This document shows, piece after piece, positions 33,339 through 42,076 of a stretch of DNA of 53,904 bases. Position 1 is the first letter of the stretch. Each line of letters starts with the position of its first letter. The notes below the pieces were generated by a model that saw nothing but the letters and a program-made list of their open reading frames with translations, had not been told where the DNA came from and did no database searches. Made by a program: the position numbers and the translations under genes. Source of the DNA: Bacteroidales bacterium (GTDB lineage Bacteria > Bacteroidota > Bacteroidia > Bacteroidales > Bacteroidaceae); assembly GCA_004557185.1 (NCBI GenBank), contig SFEP01000006.1:1-53904 (forward strand), in the 5' to 3' direction.

Positions 33339-35006
33339 TTATGCCTCGGGCTCGCCGCTCAGCAGTTTGTGCATCAGGTGGCTGTCGCGCACCACCTCAA
33401 TGGCGCGCTGTATGACGTGAGTACGGGGCAGCAAATAGTCGTAAACGCCTGGCTCGTAGTAGTAGTAAAACACAATTATGGATTCAAGGAGATAGCGCAG
33501 TTCGCTTTCCCAGCGCTTGAATTCGTAGTCGTTGTCCTGCTTGATAGCGTGTTCCAGCGAGTCGAGTTCGCGGCCTACCACGTTTTCCAGTCCTTCCCGA
33601 TGCACCATGGCACGCAGCGCTTCGAGCAGTTTGAGGCTGTTGCGTTCGTAGCGGAAGTCACTCTGCTTCATGTATTGGCAGAAGGCCTCGTAGTCAGCAT
33701 CCGTCAGCCTGAAGTCGGCTGCGGGGCCTATGCTGCTGTGCGTGTTGCGGTAGTGGGAGCAGAAGTCCAGAAATTGCTCTGTTTCGTTGACGCTGGTTGC
33801 GAATTGCGATATCGAGTCTTCCCTCACGATGAGGTCGGGGGTGATGCCGCCGCCGTCGCGCACGGTGCGTCCGGCAGCGGTGCTGAAGGCTTTCGTGAGC
33901 GAGTCGGCCAGGTGTATGGGTTCGCCATCTTCAAACTTGTAAGCCTGCACGCAGCGTCCCGAGGGGATGTAGTATTTCCCCACCGTGTATTTCAGCACTG
34001 CGCCATAGGGCAGTTCGGCCGACTGCTGCACGAGTCCCTTGCCGTAGGTACGTTCGCCTATCACCACGGCGCGGTCATAGTCCTGCAGTGCACCGCTCAT
34101 GATTTCGGCGGCCGAGGCCGAACTGCTGTTCACCAGCACCACCAGCGGCATATCCTTGTCCAGGGGTTCGAGTTTCGTTACGAAGGAGCGTTGCGAGGCC
34201 CACGACTTGCCCTTGATGTGCACCACTTCGCGGCCTCGTGGCACAAACAGGCTGACCGTGTTCACGGCCTCCTCCACCAGTCCGCCGGGGTTGTCGCGCA
34301 GGTCAATGATGAGGCGCTTCATGCCCTGCTTCTTGAGTTGAATGACGGCGTGGCGCACGTCGGCGCTGGTGCCCTCAATGAATTGGCTTATCACCACAAT
34401 TCCTGTGCTGTCGGGCAGCAGTCGGCTGTAGGGCACCGAGGGCCTCACCACGTTTTCGCGCGTCAGTTTCACAAGGAGCGTTTTGCGTTGGTCGCCTCGC
34501 ATCACGCGCAGTTCGAAGGTTGTGCCGGGCTCACCGCGCAGTTTGCTGCTCACCATTTCCGAGAAATCAGCCTTGCTTCCCTCCCCCTTGTATAGCAGGT
34601 CCTGTCCGTCGATGCTCAGAATGATGTCGCCCGGCCGTAGTCCCGCGCGGTCAGCAGGCATGTTCTGAAAGGGCAGTGAAATGGAGCAGCGCTGCTCCTT
34701 CTCAGAAAAGCGAATAGAGGCGCCAATGCCGGCATACTTGCCCGTCGTCATGGTGCGCAAGTCCTCCTTGCTCTCCTCCGTGTAGTATTCAGTGTAAGGG
34801 TCCAGCTGCATGAGCGTCACGGTGATGGACGTACCCAGCGTTTTCTTGGGGTCCAGGCTGTCCACGTAGTTCACGTCGAGCTGTCGGTAGATAGCGTTGA
34901 AAATGTCGAGGTATTTCGCCACCTCGAAGTTGTGGTCCGACTGTGCCGCAGCCTGTCCGCAGAGCAGGAGCACACACACGCAGAACAAGTGAAGGCGTTT
35001 TATCAT
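33339..35006 (-). CDS. S41 family C-terminal processing peptidase (PDZ domain)
   Basis: A 555-residue exported protease. The signal peptide is RLHLFCVCVLLLCGQAAA (residues 4-21). The order is an N-terminal helical region, a PDZ domain (ADRAGLRPGDIILSIDG, about 125-140), then the S41 domain with the catalytic serine in SSSASAAEIM (near 297-301) and the lysine in GERTYGKGLVQQ. About 170 further residues form a helical C-terminal domain. Relatives such as CtpA trim envelope proteins. The frame is open far upstream, but the ATG at 35006 is the only one with a signal peptide. The PfkB kinase is 67 bp upstream on the same strand. Confidence 0.92.
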   Translation of the reverse strand: MIKRLHLFCVCVLLLCGQAAAQSDHNFEVAKYLDIFNAIYRQLDVNYVDSLDPKKTLGTSITVTLMQLDPYTEYYTEESKEDLRTMTTGKYAGIGASIRFSEKEQRCSISLPFQNMPADRAGLRPGDIILSIDGQDLLYKGEGSKADFSEMVSSKLRGEPGTTFELRVMRGDQRKTLLVKLTRENVVRPSVPYSRLLPDSTGIVVISQFIEGTSADVRHAVIQLKKQGMKRLIIDLRDNPGGLVEEAVNTVSLFVPRGREVVHIKGKSWASQRSFVTKLEPLDKDMPLVVLVNSSSASAAEIMSGALQDYDRAVVIGERTYGKGLVQQSAELPYGAVLKYTVGKYYIPSGRCVQAYKFEDGEPIHLADSLTKAFSTAAGRTVRDGGGITPDLIVREDSISQFATSVNETEQFLDFCSHYRNTHSSIGPAADFRLTDADYEAFCQYMKQSDFRYERNSLKLLEALRAMVHREGLENVVGRELDSLEHAIKQDNDYEFKRWESELRYLLESIIVFYYYYEPGVYDYLLPRTHVIQRAIEVVRDSHLMHKLLSGEPEA

Positions 35007-35073
35007 CACGATGCAGGTAAAAGGGGTAGGGAAGACGTAGGAATAAATAACGTGTAAAAACCATTGCGCCAGC

Positions 35074-36048
35074 TCAAGCCAGTCCGCATTGCAGTCGCAG
35101 CTGCTGCCAGGTAGCGTCGGGCAGCTCGGTGCCCACCACCTCAATGATGTGGCCGGCCAGCAGCGACCCTCGGGCAATGCAGGTGGCCAGCGGTTCGCCG
35201 GCAGCCAGTGCGTGCATAAAGCCCGCCGCAAAGTAGTCGCCCGCCGCCGTAGTGTCCACCACCACGGGCACGTCGCGTGCCTGGCAGTGCGCCACCTCGG
35301 TGCCGTGGCAGGCCCACACACCGTGTTTGCCTATCTTCACCACGGCAATGTGGCATGTGGCGGCCAGCGCGTCGAGAGCGGCGCGTGCTTCCAGTCCCGT
35401 CAGCGCCTGCGCCTCCTGCTCGTTGGCAAAGACAATGTCAATCGAAGGCATGAGCGCACGGAAAAAGTCGAGGTCAGCCTCCACAATGTTGTAGCTCGCC
35501 AAGTCCAGACACACCTCGCAGCCCGCCGCGTGCGCCAGTTCAATGGCCCGCAGCACCAAGTCGTGGTTCTGCACCAGGTAGCCCTCGATGTAGAAGTAGT
35601 CGTAGCCCTCAAACCACGCCTGCTGCAGCTCGTCGGCCGTGAGCCGCGCCGCCGCGCCCAGGTATGTACCGAAGGTGCGCTGCCCGTCGGGGGTAATGAA
35701 GGTAGAGGCCACGCCTGTGGGCCGACTGTCGTGCAGCAGACGGGTGCTGATGCCCCGCTGCGCAAAGTAGGAGGCAAAAAAGCGTCCGTTCTCGTCGTCG
35801 CCAATCTTGCCTATCATCCCCGTCGGGGCGTCCAGATGCGAGAGCGCCAGCAGCGTGTTGCAGGCCGAACCGCCCGTAGTCAACTTCGTGGGCAGCGCCT
35901 GCATGCGCCGCGTCACCTCGGCATAAGCCTCAGTGCTGAGCAACTGCATGGAGCCTTTGGGTAAATGTAATTCGCTAAGTATTTGCTCGTTGTCAACCTT
36001 GGTGAGCACGTCAACCAAGGCGTTGCCAATGCCGAGAATCCGTTTCAT
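35074..36048 (-). CDS. PfkB family sugar / adenosine kinase
   Basis: A 324-residue ribokinase-fold kinase. The N-terminal GNALVDVL (residues 7-14) and GGSACNTLLAL (about 60-70) form the substrate lid; the anion-hole motif is DTTAAGDYFAAGF (about 266-278), with the catalytic aspartate and an alanine where GAGD is usual. Related Bacteroidota proteins are annotated as adenosine kinase, but sugar substrates are equally possible. The ATG at 36048 gives the family start; the 27 codons upstream overlap the promoter. It shares a compact divergent promoter region with the tRNA-Asn genes. Confidence 0.88.
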   Translation of the reverse strand: MKRILGIGNALVDVLTKVDNEQILSELHLPKGSMQLLSTEAYAEVTRRMQALPTKLTTGGSACNTLLALSHLDAPTGMIGKIGDDENGRFFASYFAQRGISTRLLHDSRPTGVASTFITPDGQRTFGTYLGAAARLTADELQQAWFEGYDYFYIEGYLVQNHDLVLRAIELAHAAGCEVCLDLASYNIVEADLDFFRALMPSIDIVFANEQEAQALTGLEARAALDALAATCHIAVVKIGKHGVWACHGTEVAHCQARDVPVVVDTTAAGDYFAAGFMHALAAGEPLATCIARGSLLAGHIIEVVGTELPDATWQQLRLQCGLA

Positions 36049-36072
36049 GCAAAAAAAATCCTTATTTTTCCA

Positions 36073-36115
36073 TGCAAAGGTATAGTTTATTTCAAAACAA
36101 ACGATTACCTTTGCA
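36073..36115. promoter_or_regulatory. Back-to-back -7 boxes between pfkB-type kinase and tRNA-Asn
   Basis: TGCAAAGGTA (36073-36082) and its exact complement TACCTTTGCA (36106-36115) are two facing -7 boxes (TACCTTTG): the first serves the kinase on the minus strand, the second the tRNA genes on the plus strand. The gap of 23 bp places each -33 region on or next to the other -7 box, and no TTTG is seen at the proper distance. Confidence 0.6.
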
Positions 36116-36155
36116 CCGCAATTCGGCAAATAGCCACAAGTTTTGTTTCAAACCC

Positions 36156-36229
36156 GCTTCAGTAGCTCAGTTGGTTAGAGCACCTGACTGTTAATCAGGG
36201 GGTCGTTGGTTCAAGCCCATCCTGAAGCG
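36156..36229 (+). tRNA. tRNA-Asn (GTT), copy 1
   Basis: A 74-nt cloverleaf: acceptor GCTTCAG/CTGAAGC, D arm AGCTCAGTTGGTTAGAGC, anticodon stem CCTGA/TCAGG around CTGTTAA with anticodon GTT at 36190-36192, T arm with GGTTCAAGC. Discriminator G; CCA is not encoded. Confidence 0.97.
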
Positions 36230-36263
36230 CACTTAGTAGAACTTGTGACTGCTGAATTGAGAG

Positions 36264-36337
36264 GCTTCAGTAGCTCAGTTGGTTAGAGCACCTGACTGTT
36301 AATCAGGGGGTCGTTGGTTCAAGCCCATCCTGAAGCG
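36264..36337 (+). tRNA. tRNA-Asn (GTT), copy 2
   Basis: Identical to copy 1 over all 74 nt, starting 108 bp further on after a 34-nt spacer. Both copies should come from one precursor transcript that ends at the hairpin just downstream. Confidence 0.97.
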
Positions 36338-36340
36338 CCA

Positions 36341-36381
36341 AACCGGAAATCCCGCATCGGGGTCTCCGGTTTTCTCTTTTT
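36341..36381 (+). terminator. Terminator of the tRNA-Asn pair
   Basis: AACCGGA (36341-36347) pairs with TCCGGTT (36365-36371), with CCC/GGG inside, followed by TTCTCTTTTT. It begins three bases after the second tRNA. The remaining 36382-36580 contain nothing recognised. Confidence 0.8.
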
Positions 36382-36583
36382 CAGGCCCCCGCCGCACCCC
36401 GCTCACCCCCACGGCATGCCAGGGCGCACAGCGCATGACCCCCGCCGCCCCACCACACCTTATTATATCAAGCCACTCCCCGCCGCAGGTCAAAAATGCA
36501 CCCCGCGTGTGGCAAAACGGCTAATTTTGCTATGTGCAGCGAAAAAAAGCAGACGTATAGGGCGGGGCTTGGAATATAATTGC

Positions 36584-36591
36584 TACTTTTG
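36584..36591 (+). promoter_or_regulatory. -7 box upstream of pnp
   Basis: TACTTTTG matches TAnnTTTG, 46 nt before the pnp ATG. No TTTG is seen 19-21 nt upstream, so the call rests on the -7 box and position. Confidence 0.45.
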
Positions 36592-36637
36592 CGCGATTTA
36601 CAGAAGGTAAAACATTTATTTAACAAACAATTATCCG

Positions 36638-38857
36638 ATGAACGTGATTACGAAAACCGTTTCGTTGCCCGATGGACGCACCATCAGCATCGAAACCGGC
36701 AAGTTGGCCAAGCAGGCCGACGGAGCTGTCATGCTGCGCATGAACAACACCATGCTCCTGGCCACCGTCTGCGCCGCCAAAACGGCACAGCCCGGCACCG
36801 ACTTCATGCCCCTCCAGTGTGACTACAAAGAAAAATACAGCGCAGCAGGCCGCTTCCCCGGTGGCTTCACCAAGCGCGAAGGACGAGCAGGCGACTACGA
36901 AATTCTCACCTCCCGACTCGTCGACCGTGCCCTCCGCCCCCTCTTCCCCTCCGACTACCACTGCGAGGTTTACGTAAACATCACGCTCTTCTCGGCCGAC
37001 GGCGTCGACATGCCCGATGCACTCGCCGGATTTGCAGCCTCAGCAGCACTCGCTGCCAGCGACATACCCTTCGACGGACCCATCTCTGAAGTACGCGTGG
37101 CACGCGTCAACGGCCAATACGTCATCAACCCCACCTTCCAGCAGCTCGCTGAGGCCGACATGGACATCATGGTAGGCGCCACCGAGGAAAACATCATGAT
37201 GGTCGAAGGCGAAATGGACGAAGTGCCCGAGAGCGCCCTGCTCGAAGCCCTCAAGGCTGCACACGAGGCCATCAAGCCCATGTGCCAACTGCAAAAGGAA
37301 CTCATGAAGGAACTCGGCACCGACGTCAAGCGTGAATACGAAGACGAGGTGAACGATGAGGAACTCCGCCAGCAGGTAAAGGACGAGTGCTACGCTCCTG
37401 CCTATGCCATTGCACAGGCCGGCGACCACGACAAGCACCAGCGCGAAGAGGCTTTCACCAAAATTCGTGAAGACTTCAAGGAACGCTACGCCGCAGCACA
37501 CGCCGAACTCTCGGCCGACGAACTCGAAGAAAAGAACGCACTCGTCGACCGCTACTACCACGACGTAGAGCGCGACGCCATGCGCCGTTGCATACTCGAC
37601 GAAGGCAAGCGACTCGACGGCCGCGGCACCACCGACATACGCCCCATCTGGTGCGAAGTGTCGCCCCTGCCCATGCCCCACGGCTCTGCCATCTTCACCC
37701 GCGGCGAAACCCAAGCCCTTGCCACCGCCACACTCGGCACCAAGCTCGACGAGAAAATGGTGGACGATGTGCTCGACAAGAGCTACATGCGCTTCCTCCT
37801 GCACTACAACTTCCCCCCGTTCTCCACAGGCGAAGCCAAGGCACAGCGCGGCGTAGGCCGTCGTGAAATTGGCCACGGCCATCTGGCATGGCGCGGCATC
37901 AAGGGCCAGCTGCCTGACGACTATCCCTACACCATCCGCGTGGTGAGCGACATCCTCGAGTCAAACGGCTCCTCGTCCATGGCCACCGTCTGCGCCGGTA
38001 CACTCGCACTCATGGACGCTGGTGTGCCCCTCAAGGCTCCCGTCAGCGGCATCGCCATGGGTCTCATCAAGAACCCCGGTGAGGAGAAATACGCCGTGCT
38101 CAGCGACATCCTCGGCGACGAAGACCACTTGGGCGACATGGACTTCAAGACCACGGGCACAGCCAAGGGTCTCACCGCCACGCAGATGGACATCAAGTGC
38201 GACGGACTGAGCTACGAAATCCTCGAAAAAGCCTTGGCACAGGCCAAGCAGGCACGCGAGCACATTCTGGCCAAAATGCTTGAAACGCTCCCCGCTCCCC
38301 GTCCCGAACTCAAGCCCCACGTACCCCGCATCGAGGCTCTCGAAATACCCAAAGAGTTCATCGGTGCCGTCATTGGCCCGGGCGGAAAGATTATCCAGGG
38401 CATGCAGGAGGAGACCGGCGCCACCATCACCATCGACGAAGAAGACGGTGTGGGCAAGGTGCAGGTGAGCGGCCCCAACAAGGAAAGCATCGACGCTGCC
38501 GTGGCCAAGATACGCGCCATCGTAGCACTGCCCGAAGTGGGCGAGGTGTACGACGCCAAGGTTGTCAGCATCATGCCCTACGGCTGCTTCGTAGAGTTCA
38601 TGCCGGGCAAGGAAGGCCTGCTCCACATCTCCGAAATTGCCTGGAAACGCCTCGAAACGGTGGAAGAAGCCGGCATCAAGGAAGGCGATAAAATCCAGGT
38701 GAAACTGCTCGAAATCGACGAGAAGACGGGCAAGTTCCGTCTCTCCCACCGCGTGCTCGAGGAGAAGCCCGAAGGCTGGGAGGAGCGTCCCGCCCGCCGT
38801 CCGCGCCGCGAAGGTGACCGCGAAGGCCGTCCCGCCCGCCGTCCGCACCACGACTAA
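36638..38857 (+). CDS. pnp: Polyribonucleotide nucleotidyltransferase (PNPase)
   Basis: A 739-residue 3'-to-5' phosphorolytic exoribonuclease that degrades mRNA with phosphate. The domains are in the standard order: first RNase PH-like domain (MNVITKTVSLPDGRTISIETG), helical linker, second RNase PH domain (FTRGETQALATATLGT, SSMATVCAGTLALMDAGVP), a KH domain with VIGPGGKIIQGMQEETG, and a C-terminal S1 domain (EVYDAKVVSIMPYGCFVEF). The tail beyond S1 is a basic RRPRREGDREGRPARRP stretch that may bind RNA or a partner. A long hairpin follows the gene. Confidence 0.98.
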   Translation: MNVITKTVSLPDGRTISIETGKLAKQADGAVMLRMNNTMLLATVCAAKTAQPGTDFMPLQCDYKEKYSAAGRFPGGFTKREGRAGDYEILTSRLVDRALRPLFPSDYHCEVYVNITLFSADGVDMPDALAGFAASAALAASDIPFDGPISEVRVARVNGQYVINPTFQQLAEADMDIMVGATEENIMMVEGEMDEVPESALLEALKAAHEAIKPMCQLQKELMKELGTDVKREYEDEVNDEELRQQVKDECYAPAYAIAQAGDHDKHQREEAFTKIREDFKERYAAAHAELSADELEEKNALVDRYYHDVERDAMRRCILDEGKRLDGRGTTDIRPIWCEVSPLPMPHGSAIFTRGETQALATATLGTKLDEKMVDDVLDKSYMRFLLHYNFPPFSTGEAKAQRGVGRREIGHGHLAWRGIKGQLPDDYPYTIRVVSDILESNGSSSMATVCAGTLALMDAGVPLKAPVSGIAMGLIKNPGEEKYAVLSDILGDEDHLGDMDFKTTGTAKGLTATQMDIKCDGLSYEILEKALAQAKQAREHILAKMLETLPAPRPELKPHVPRIEALEIPKEFIGAVIGPGGKIIQGMQEETGATITIDEEDGVGKVQVSGPNKESIDAAVAKIRAIVALPEVGEVYDAKVVSIMPYGCFVEFMPGKEGLLHISEIAWKRLETVEEAGIKEGDKIQVKLLEIDEKTGKFRLSHRVLEEKPEGWEERPARRPRREGDREGRPARRPHHD

Positions 38858-38902
38858 GCACTGCATACACCCCGTGCCCATAGCGGCACCGCAACCCATA
38901 CT

Positions 38903-38951
38903 ACGAGGCGAGGCTGTGTTCGTAAACACTTACGACACAGCCTCGCCTCGT
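38903..38951 (+). terminator. Hairpin terminator of pnp
   Basis: A stem of about 22 bp with one bulged T (arms ACGAGGCGAGGCTGTG and CACAGCCTCGCCTCGT, plus the inner TCGTAA/TTACGA) is followed by GCTGTTTTC. It lies 45 nt past the pnp stop codon. Confidence 0.8.
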
Positions 38952-39037
38952 GCTGTTTTCCTGCCTTCTGCCGCCCCGCGTGCTCCCGCCATTCGCCTCC
39001 CCCTGCCGGCCTGTGCACACGGGGCCATGGGCAGCCC

Positions 39038-39226
39038 AAAATAGATGCCGTGGAAGAAAAGTTCCCCGCCGTGGAAGAAAACTACCACGGCGGGGAACTT
39101 TTCTTCCACGACGGCCCGCGTCAGCCGGACGGCTGAGCGGTAAAACGGGGTGCTACGTAAAAAATATCACGTACTACGTAAAAAAACTCACGTAGTACGT
39201 AAAATTTTTTACGTAGCATCTATTTT
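39038..39226. repeat. Composite palindromic repeat C
   Basis: The whole block is bounded by an 11-bp perfect inverted repeat, AAAATAGATGC (39038-39048) and GCATCTATTTT (39216-39226). Its first unit has a perfect 26-bp stem (39049-39074 with 39085-39110) of the CCGTGG type. Its second unit (39151-39221) is the reverse complement of the TACGT unit in repeat B, with 5 mismatches in 71. Repeat C is therefore the same two-unit element as B in opposite orientation, between convergent pnp and the MG2-like gene. The rest of 38952-39340 holds nothing recognised. Confidence 0.85.
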
Positions 39227-39340
39227 TGACCACGTCCTTGCGCGGCGCAGCCAGCGGGCAGCACGTGGAGGGGCGCGGCGGTGAGCGGTCTGCGCAGGGG
39301 GTGGCCTGACAGAGGGGCGGCGAGGGGAGGAGGTGGTGGT

Positions 39341-42034
39341 TCAGCGCGTTTGCTCCACCACGCGTCCGTCGGGCGTGAGGCCGCGCAGGCTGATGTCGAG
39401 GCGCACGTTGTCGTGCGCGTTGGTGTAGAGCAGCACGTGTGCTACGCCTTGCGCGTTGGGGCGGAGGTTGGGCATCCACATCAGGGTGCGGCGGCGGTCG
39501 GCGGCGTTGGGAAGGTCGGTGAGGCGATAGTCGGGCGCGTAGAAGGCCGTGTGGGGCGTGAAGCCCTGTATGCTGCGGCGCTCCACGCCCTTGGCGGGCT
39601 TGTAGCGGTAGGCATCGGGCGTTTCGTAGAGGTACATGGAGTAGCGGCTCTTGCTCACGTTGGCACGTTCACCCGTCAGGGCATCGGTGACCAGGCCGTC
39701 TTTCACAATGGCCATCGACTGGACCCAGTAGACGGGCGGCGCATCCCACAGTCCCTGACGGTCGCTTTCGGAGAGGGGCTTGTTGTTCAGATAGATGGTG
39801 GTGGCGCGGTTGCGAAAGAGCATGGAGGCGGGTGGGTTGTCGCCCCCGGCATTCAGGTCAGGCGCTTCTTCGCCTCCCGTCAGGCCGTGGCTTATTTCGG
39901 GCATGCGCCCGTTATTGTTGGCCGGTGCGTCGAGTGCACCGTCGTGCTCACGGTCAAAGTAGTAGTCGGCGTCGAGGGAGTGGATGAACGACCATAAGTC
40001 GCCGAGTTCGAGCCCCTCGTCGAGGCTGCGCTCCATTTCGCGTAGCACGTTGTAGAACTTGGTGGCGCGGCGCTGCCCGTGCAGTTCGCCACCGTTGTAG
40101 GTGTAGCGGTTGCCCGTGAAGCCTTTGTATTTCTTTTTCACCGTGACCACGGCCTCGCCCAGCGAGTGCTTCACCACTTGCGGAATGGTGTCGGTCCAGG
40201 CAAAGGTGGCCGGGGCAGGGAGGGTGTCGCTGTGGAGGCTGGCGGGCTGGGGCAGATGCAGCACCAGCGAGGGGTCGCGCAGCGGACGCAGGGTGGGGGT
40301 GAACCAGCGGTCGAGGGTGAGGCGGCTCCAGTGCTTCTTGCCGTCGGCGTTGCGCATGGTGAACTGCGCCATGTAGTCGCCCACATAGTTGACGTTCGAG
40401 GTAAAGGCAAAGCGCCCCTCGGCATCGGTGACGACGTTGCCCTCGAGCGCACCGCCTTGCAGCGAATACATTTTCACATCGAGCGACATGCCGGGCAGGG
40501 GCTTGCGCTTGTGGTTGTCGCTGAAGAGCGTGCCGCGCAGCAGGAGTTGCTCCTCAATGGGCTGACGTAGCTTGAAGGAGTCGGTGCCGCACATCACGTC
40601 GAAGGTGTTGGCGCGCCAGCCCTGCACGAGGAGCAGGAGGTCGAGCATGCGCTCGTGGCGGGCATCGCGGCGGGCAAAGTAGAGGGCGGGCTGGGCTATG
40701 TAGCCCCTCACCTCGGAGGCGAGCAGCCACTCTGAGGCCATGCCGGCGTCGGCATCGTGGGTGAGCAGGGCGTCGGCATCGCGCACGGCCACCGAGAGGG
40801 GAGCCTGCACGGGGTGGCCCTCGGCGTCGGTGAGCGTGATGCGCAGCATGGCGGGCGTGAAGGCATCGTAGGCGGTGGCATTCTGCTGTACCCGTGCCTG
40901 CACCACGGGGCGCGTGCCTGGCTGGAAGTGGCACCACACCAGGCGTGAGGCCAGGCTGTGGCCCTCGGCGTCGAAGAGCTCAATGCGGTTGACACCACCG
41001 CGCAGGGCCTTGTGGGGCACGAGCAGTTCGATGGGTTCGCGCTGCAGCGTGAGCGTGTCGAAGAAGGTCATCTGCTCCCTGCACATCACGGCGAGCCCCA
41101 GGCAGGGGGCGGCGGTGGCGGCACTGTCGTCGGCTGCGACGGTGAGGAGCAGGCCCTCGCTGACGTGGTCGGCGCGGAGCGTGAGGTGGGCGGCGGCTGG
41201 CGGGAGGGCAAAGCGACGGGCTGACGAACCCACGCAGACGTAGGCATCGCGCTGGTTGGGCGGCAGGAGAAAGGCGCCCCGCCCGCTGTGCTCGGGCACG
41301 GAGGTGAGGAGTCGCTGCCCCGAGGCGGTGAAGAGTGTAAGCGAGTCGGTGAGCGGATTGCCGCGTCCGTCGGTCAGTTCGTAGGCCACGCGCTGCGGCA
41401 GATGGGCGGCCCGACGTCCGCCCTCGGGGTAGAAGTGCAGCTCCACCTGCTGCGCGCTGCCCAGACCGTTGGGGCGCGGTGCTCCGCGGGTGACGCGGCG
41501 CTGGGCCTCGGGGGCGGGCAGATAGAGGTCGTCGAGGGTGAGCCAGCGGTTGGCCTGGCGCGGCGAGTCGGCATCGCGGGCACCGAAGACGGGGATGACG
41601 CGGCTGAAGTAGCCTGCATCGGGCCAGTTGAGCATTTCGCGGGTGTAAGCCCTCACCTCGTAGTAGCCGGCGCGCAGGGGCAGGGCCAGACTGATGGCAC
41701 CGTCGGCCTGCCCCAGGGAGTCGAGCAGGAGGGTTTGCCGCTCCATGAGCTGGCCGTCGGCATGGAGGAGCTCGACGTAGAGGACCTTGCTCAGCGTGGT
41801 GGGCCGCAGGGTGGAGGCACGCACCACGTAGGCTTTGTACCACAGGGTGTCGCCTTCGAGGTACGACGTGTTGTCGAGGTGCAGGTACACCTTTTCACGC
41901 GGAAAGTTGTAGTCGAAACGGGCGGCCTGCCTGAATTTTGCAAAAAGGGCCTGCACGGAGGCGTCGGGTTGTGCGCCGACGGTCAGTGTAGGCCATATGA
42001 GGATGAGGAGCAGGGGCAGGAGGCGTGACATCAT
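39341..42034 (-). CDS. Secreted MG2-like protein of unknown function (Bacteroidota-specific)
   Basis: An 897-residue exported protein. Signal peptide LLPLLLILIWPTLTVGA (about residues 5-21). The first domain, FPREKVYLHLDNTSYLEGDTLW and WYKAYVVRA, resembles the MG2 domain of alpha-2-macroglobulins; further beta-sandwich domains follow, including a carboxypeptidase-regulatory-like part near the middle (KPLPGMSLDVKMYSLQGG, TDAEGRFAFTSNV) and a TonB-plug-like stretch before the C-terminus (AIVKDGLVTDALTG, with LNNKPLSE). No thioester motif is seen. Relatives are common in Bacteroidota with no assigned function. It precedes repeat C; ybeY is 42 bp upstream on the same strand, suggesting an operon. 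Confidence 0.75.
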   Translation of the reverse strand: MMSRLLPLLLILIWPTLTVGAQPDASVQALFAKFRQAARFDYNFPREKVYLHLDNTSYLEGDTLWYKAYVVRASTLRPTTLSKVLYVELLHADGQLMERQTLLLDSLGQADGAISLALPLRAGYYEVRAYTREMLNWPDAGYFSRVIPVFGARDADSPRQANRWLTLDDLYLPAPEAQRRVTRGAPRPNGLGSAQQVELHFYPEGGRRAAHLPQRVAYELTDGRGNPLTDSLTLFTASGQRLLTSVPEHSGRGAFLLPPNQRDAYVCVGSSARRFALPPAAAHLTLRADHVSEGLLLTVAADDSAATAAPCLGLAVMCREQMTFFDTLTLQREPIELLVPHKALRGGVNRIELFDAEGHSLASRLVWCHFQPGTRPVVQARVQQNATAYDAFTPAMLRITLTDAEGHPVQAPLSVAVRDADALLTHDADAGMASEWLLASEVRGYIAQPALYFARRDARHERMLDLLLLVQGWRANTFDVMCGTDSFKLRQPIEEQLLLRGTLFSDNHKRKPLPGMSLDVKMYSLQGGALEGNVVTDAEGRFAFTSNVNYVGDYMAQFTMRNADGKKHWSRLTLDRWFTPTLRPLRDPSLVLHLPQPASLHSDTLPAPATFAWTDTIPQVVKHSLGEAVVTVKKKYKGFTGNRYTYNGGELHGQRRATKFYNVLREMERSLDEGLELGDLWSFIHSLDADYYFDREHDGALDAPANNNGRMPEISHGLTGGEEAPDLNAGGDNPPASMLFRNRATTIYLNNKPLSESDRQGLWDAPPVYWVQSMAIVKDGLVTDALTGERANVSKSRYSMYLYETPDAYRYKPAKGVERRSIQGFTPHTAFYAPDYRLTDLPNAADRRRTLMWMPNLRPNAQGVAHVLLYTNAHDNVRLDISLRGLTPDGRVVEQTR

Positions 42035-42076
42035 AAGCTGGAATGAGGTGATGATGCTGGGTGTGGCGGCGCACGC

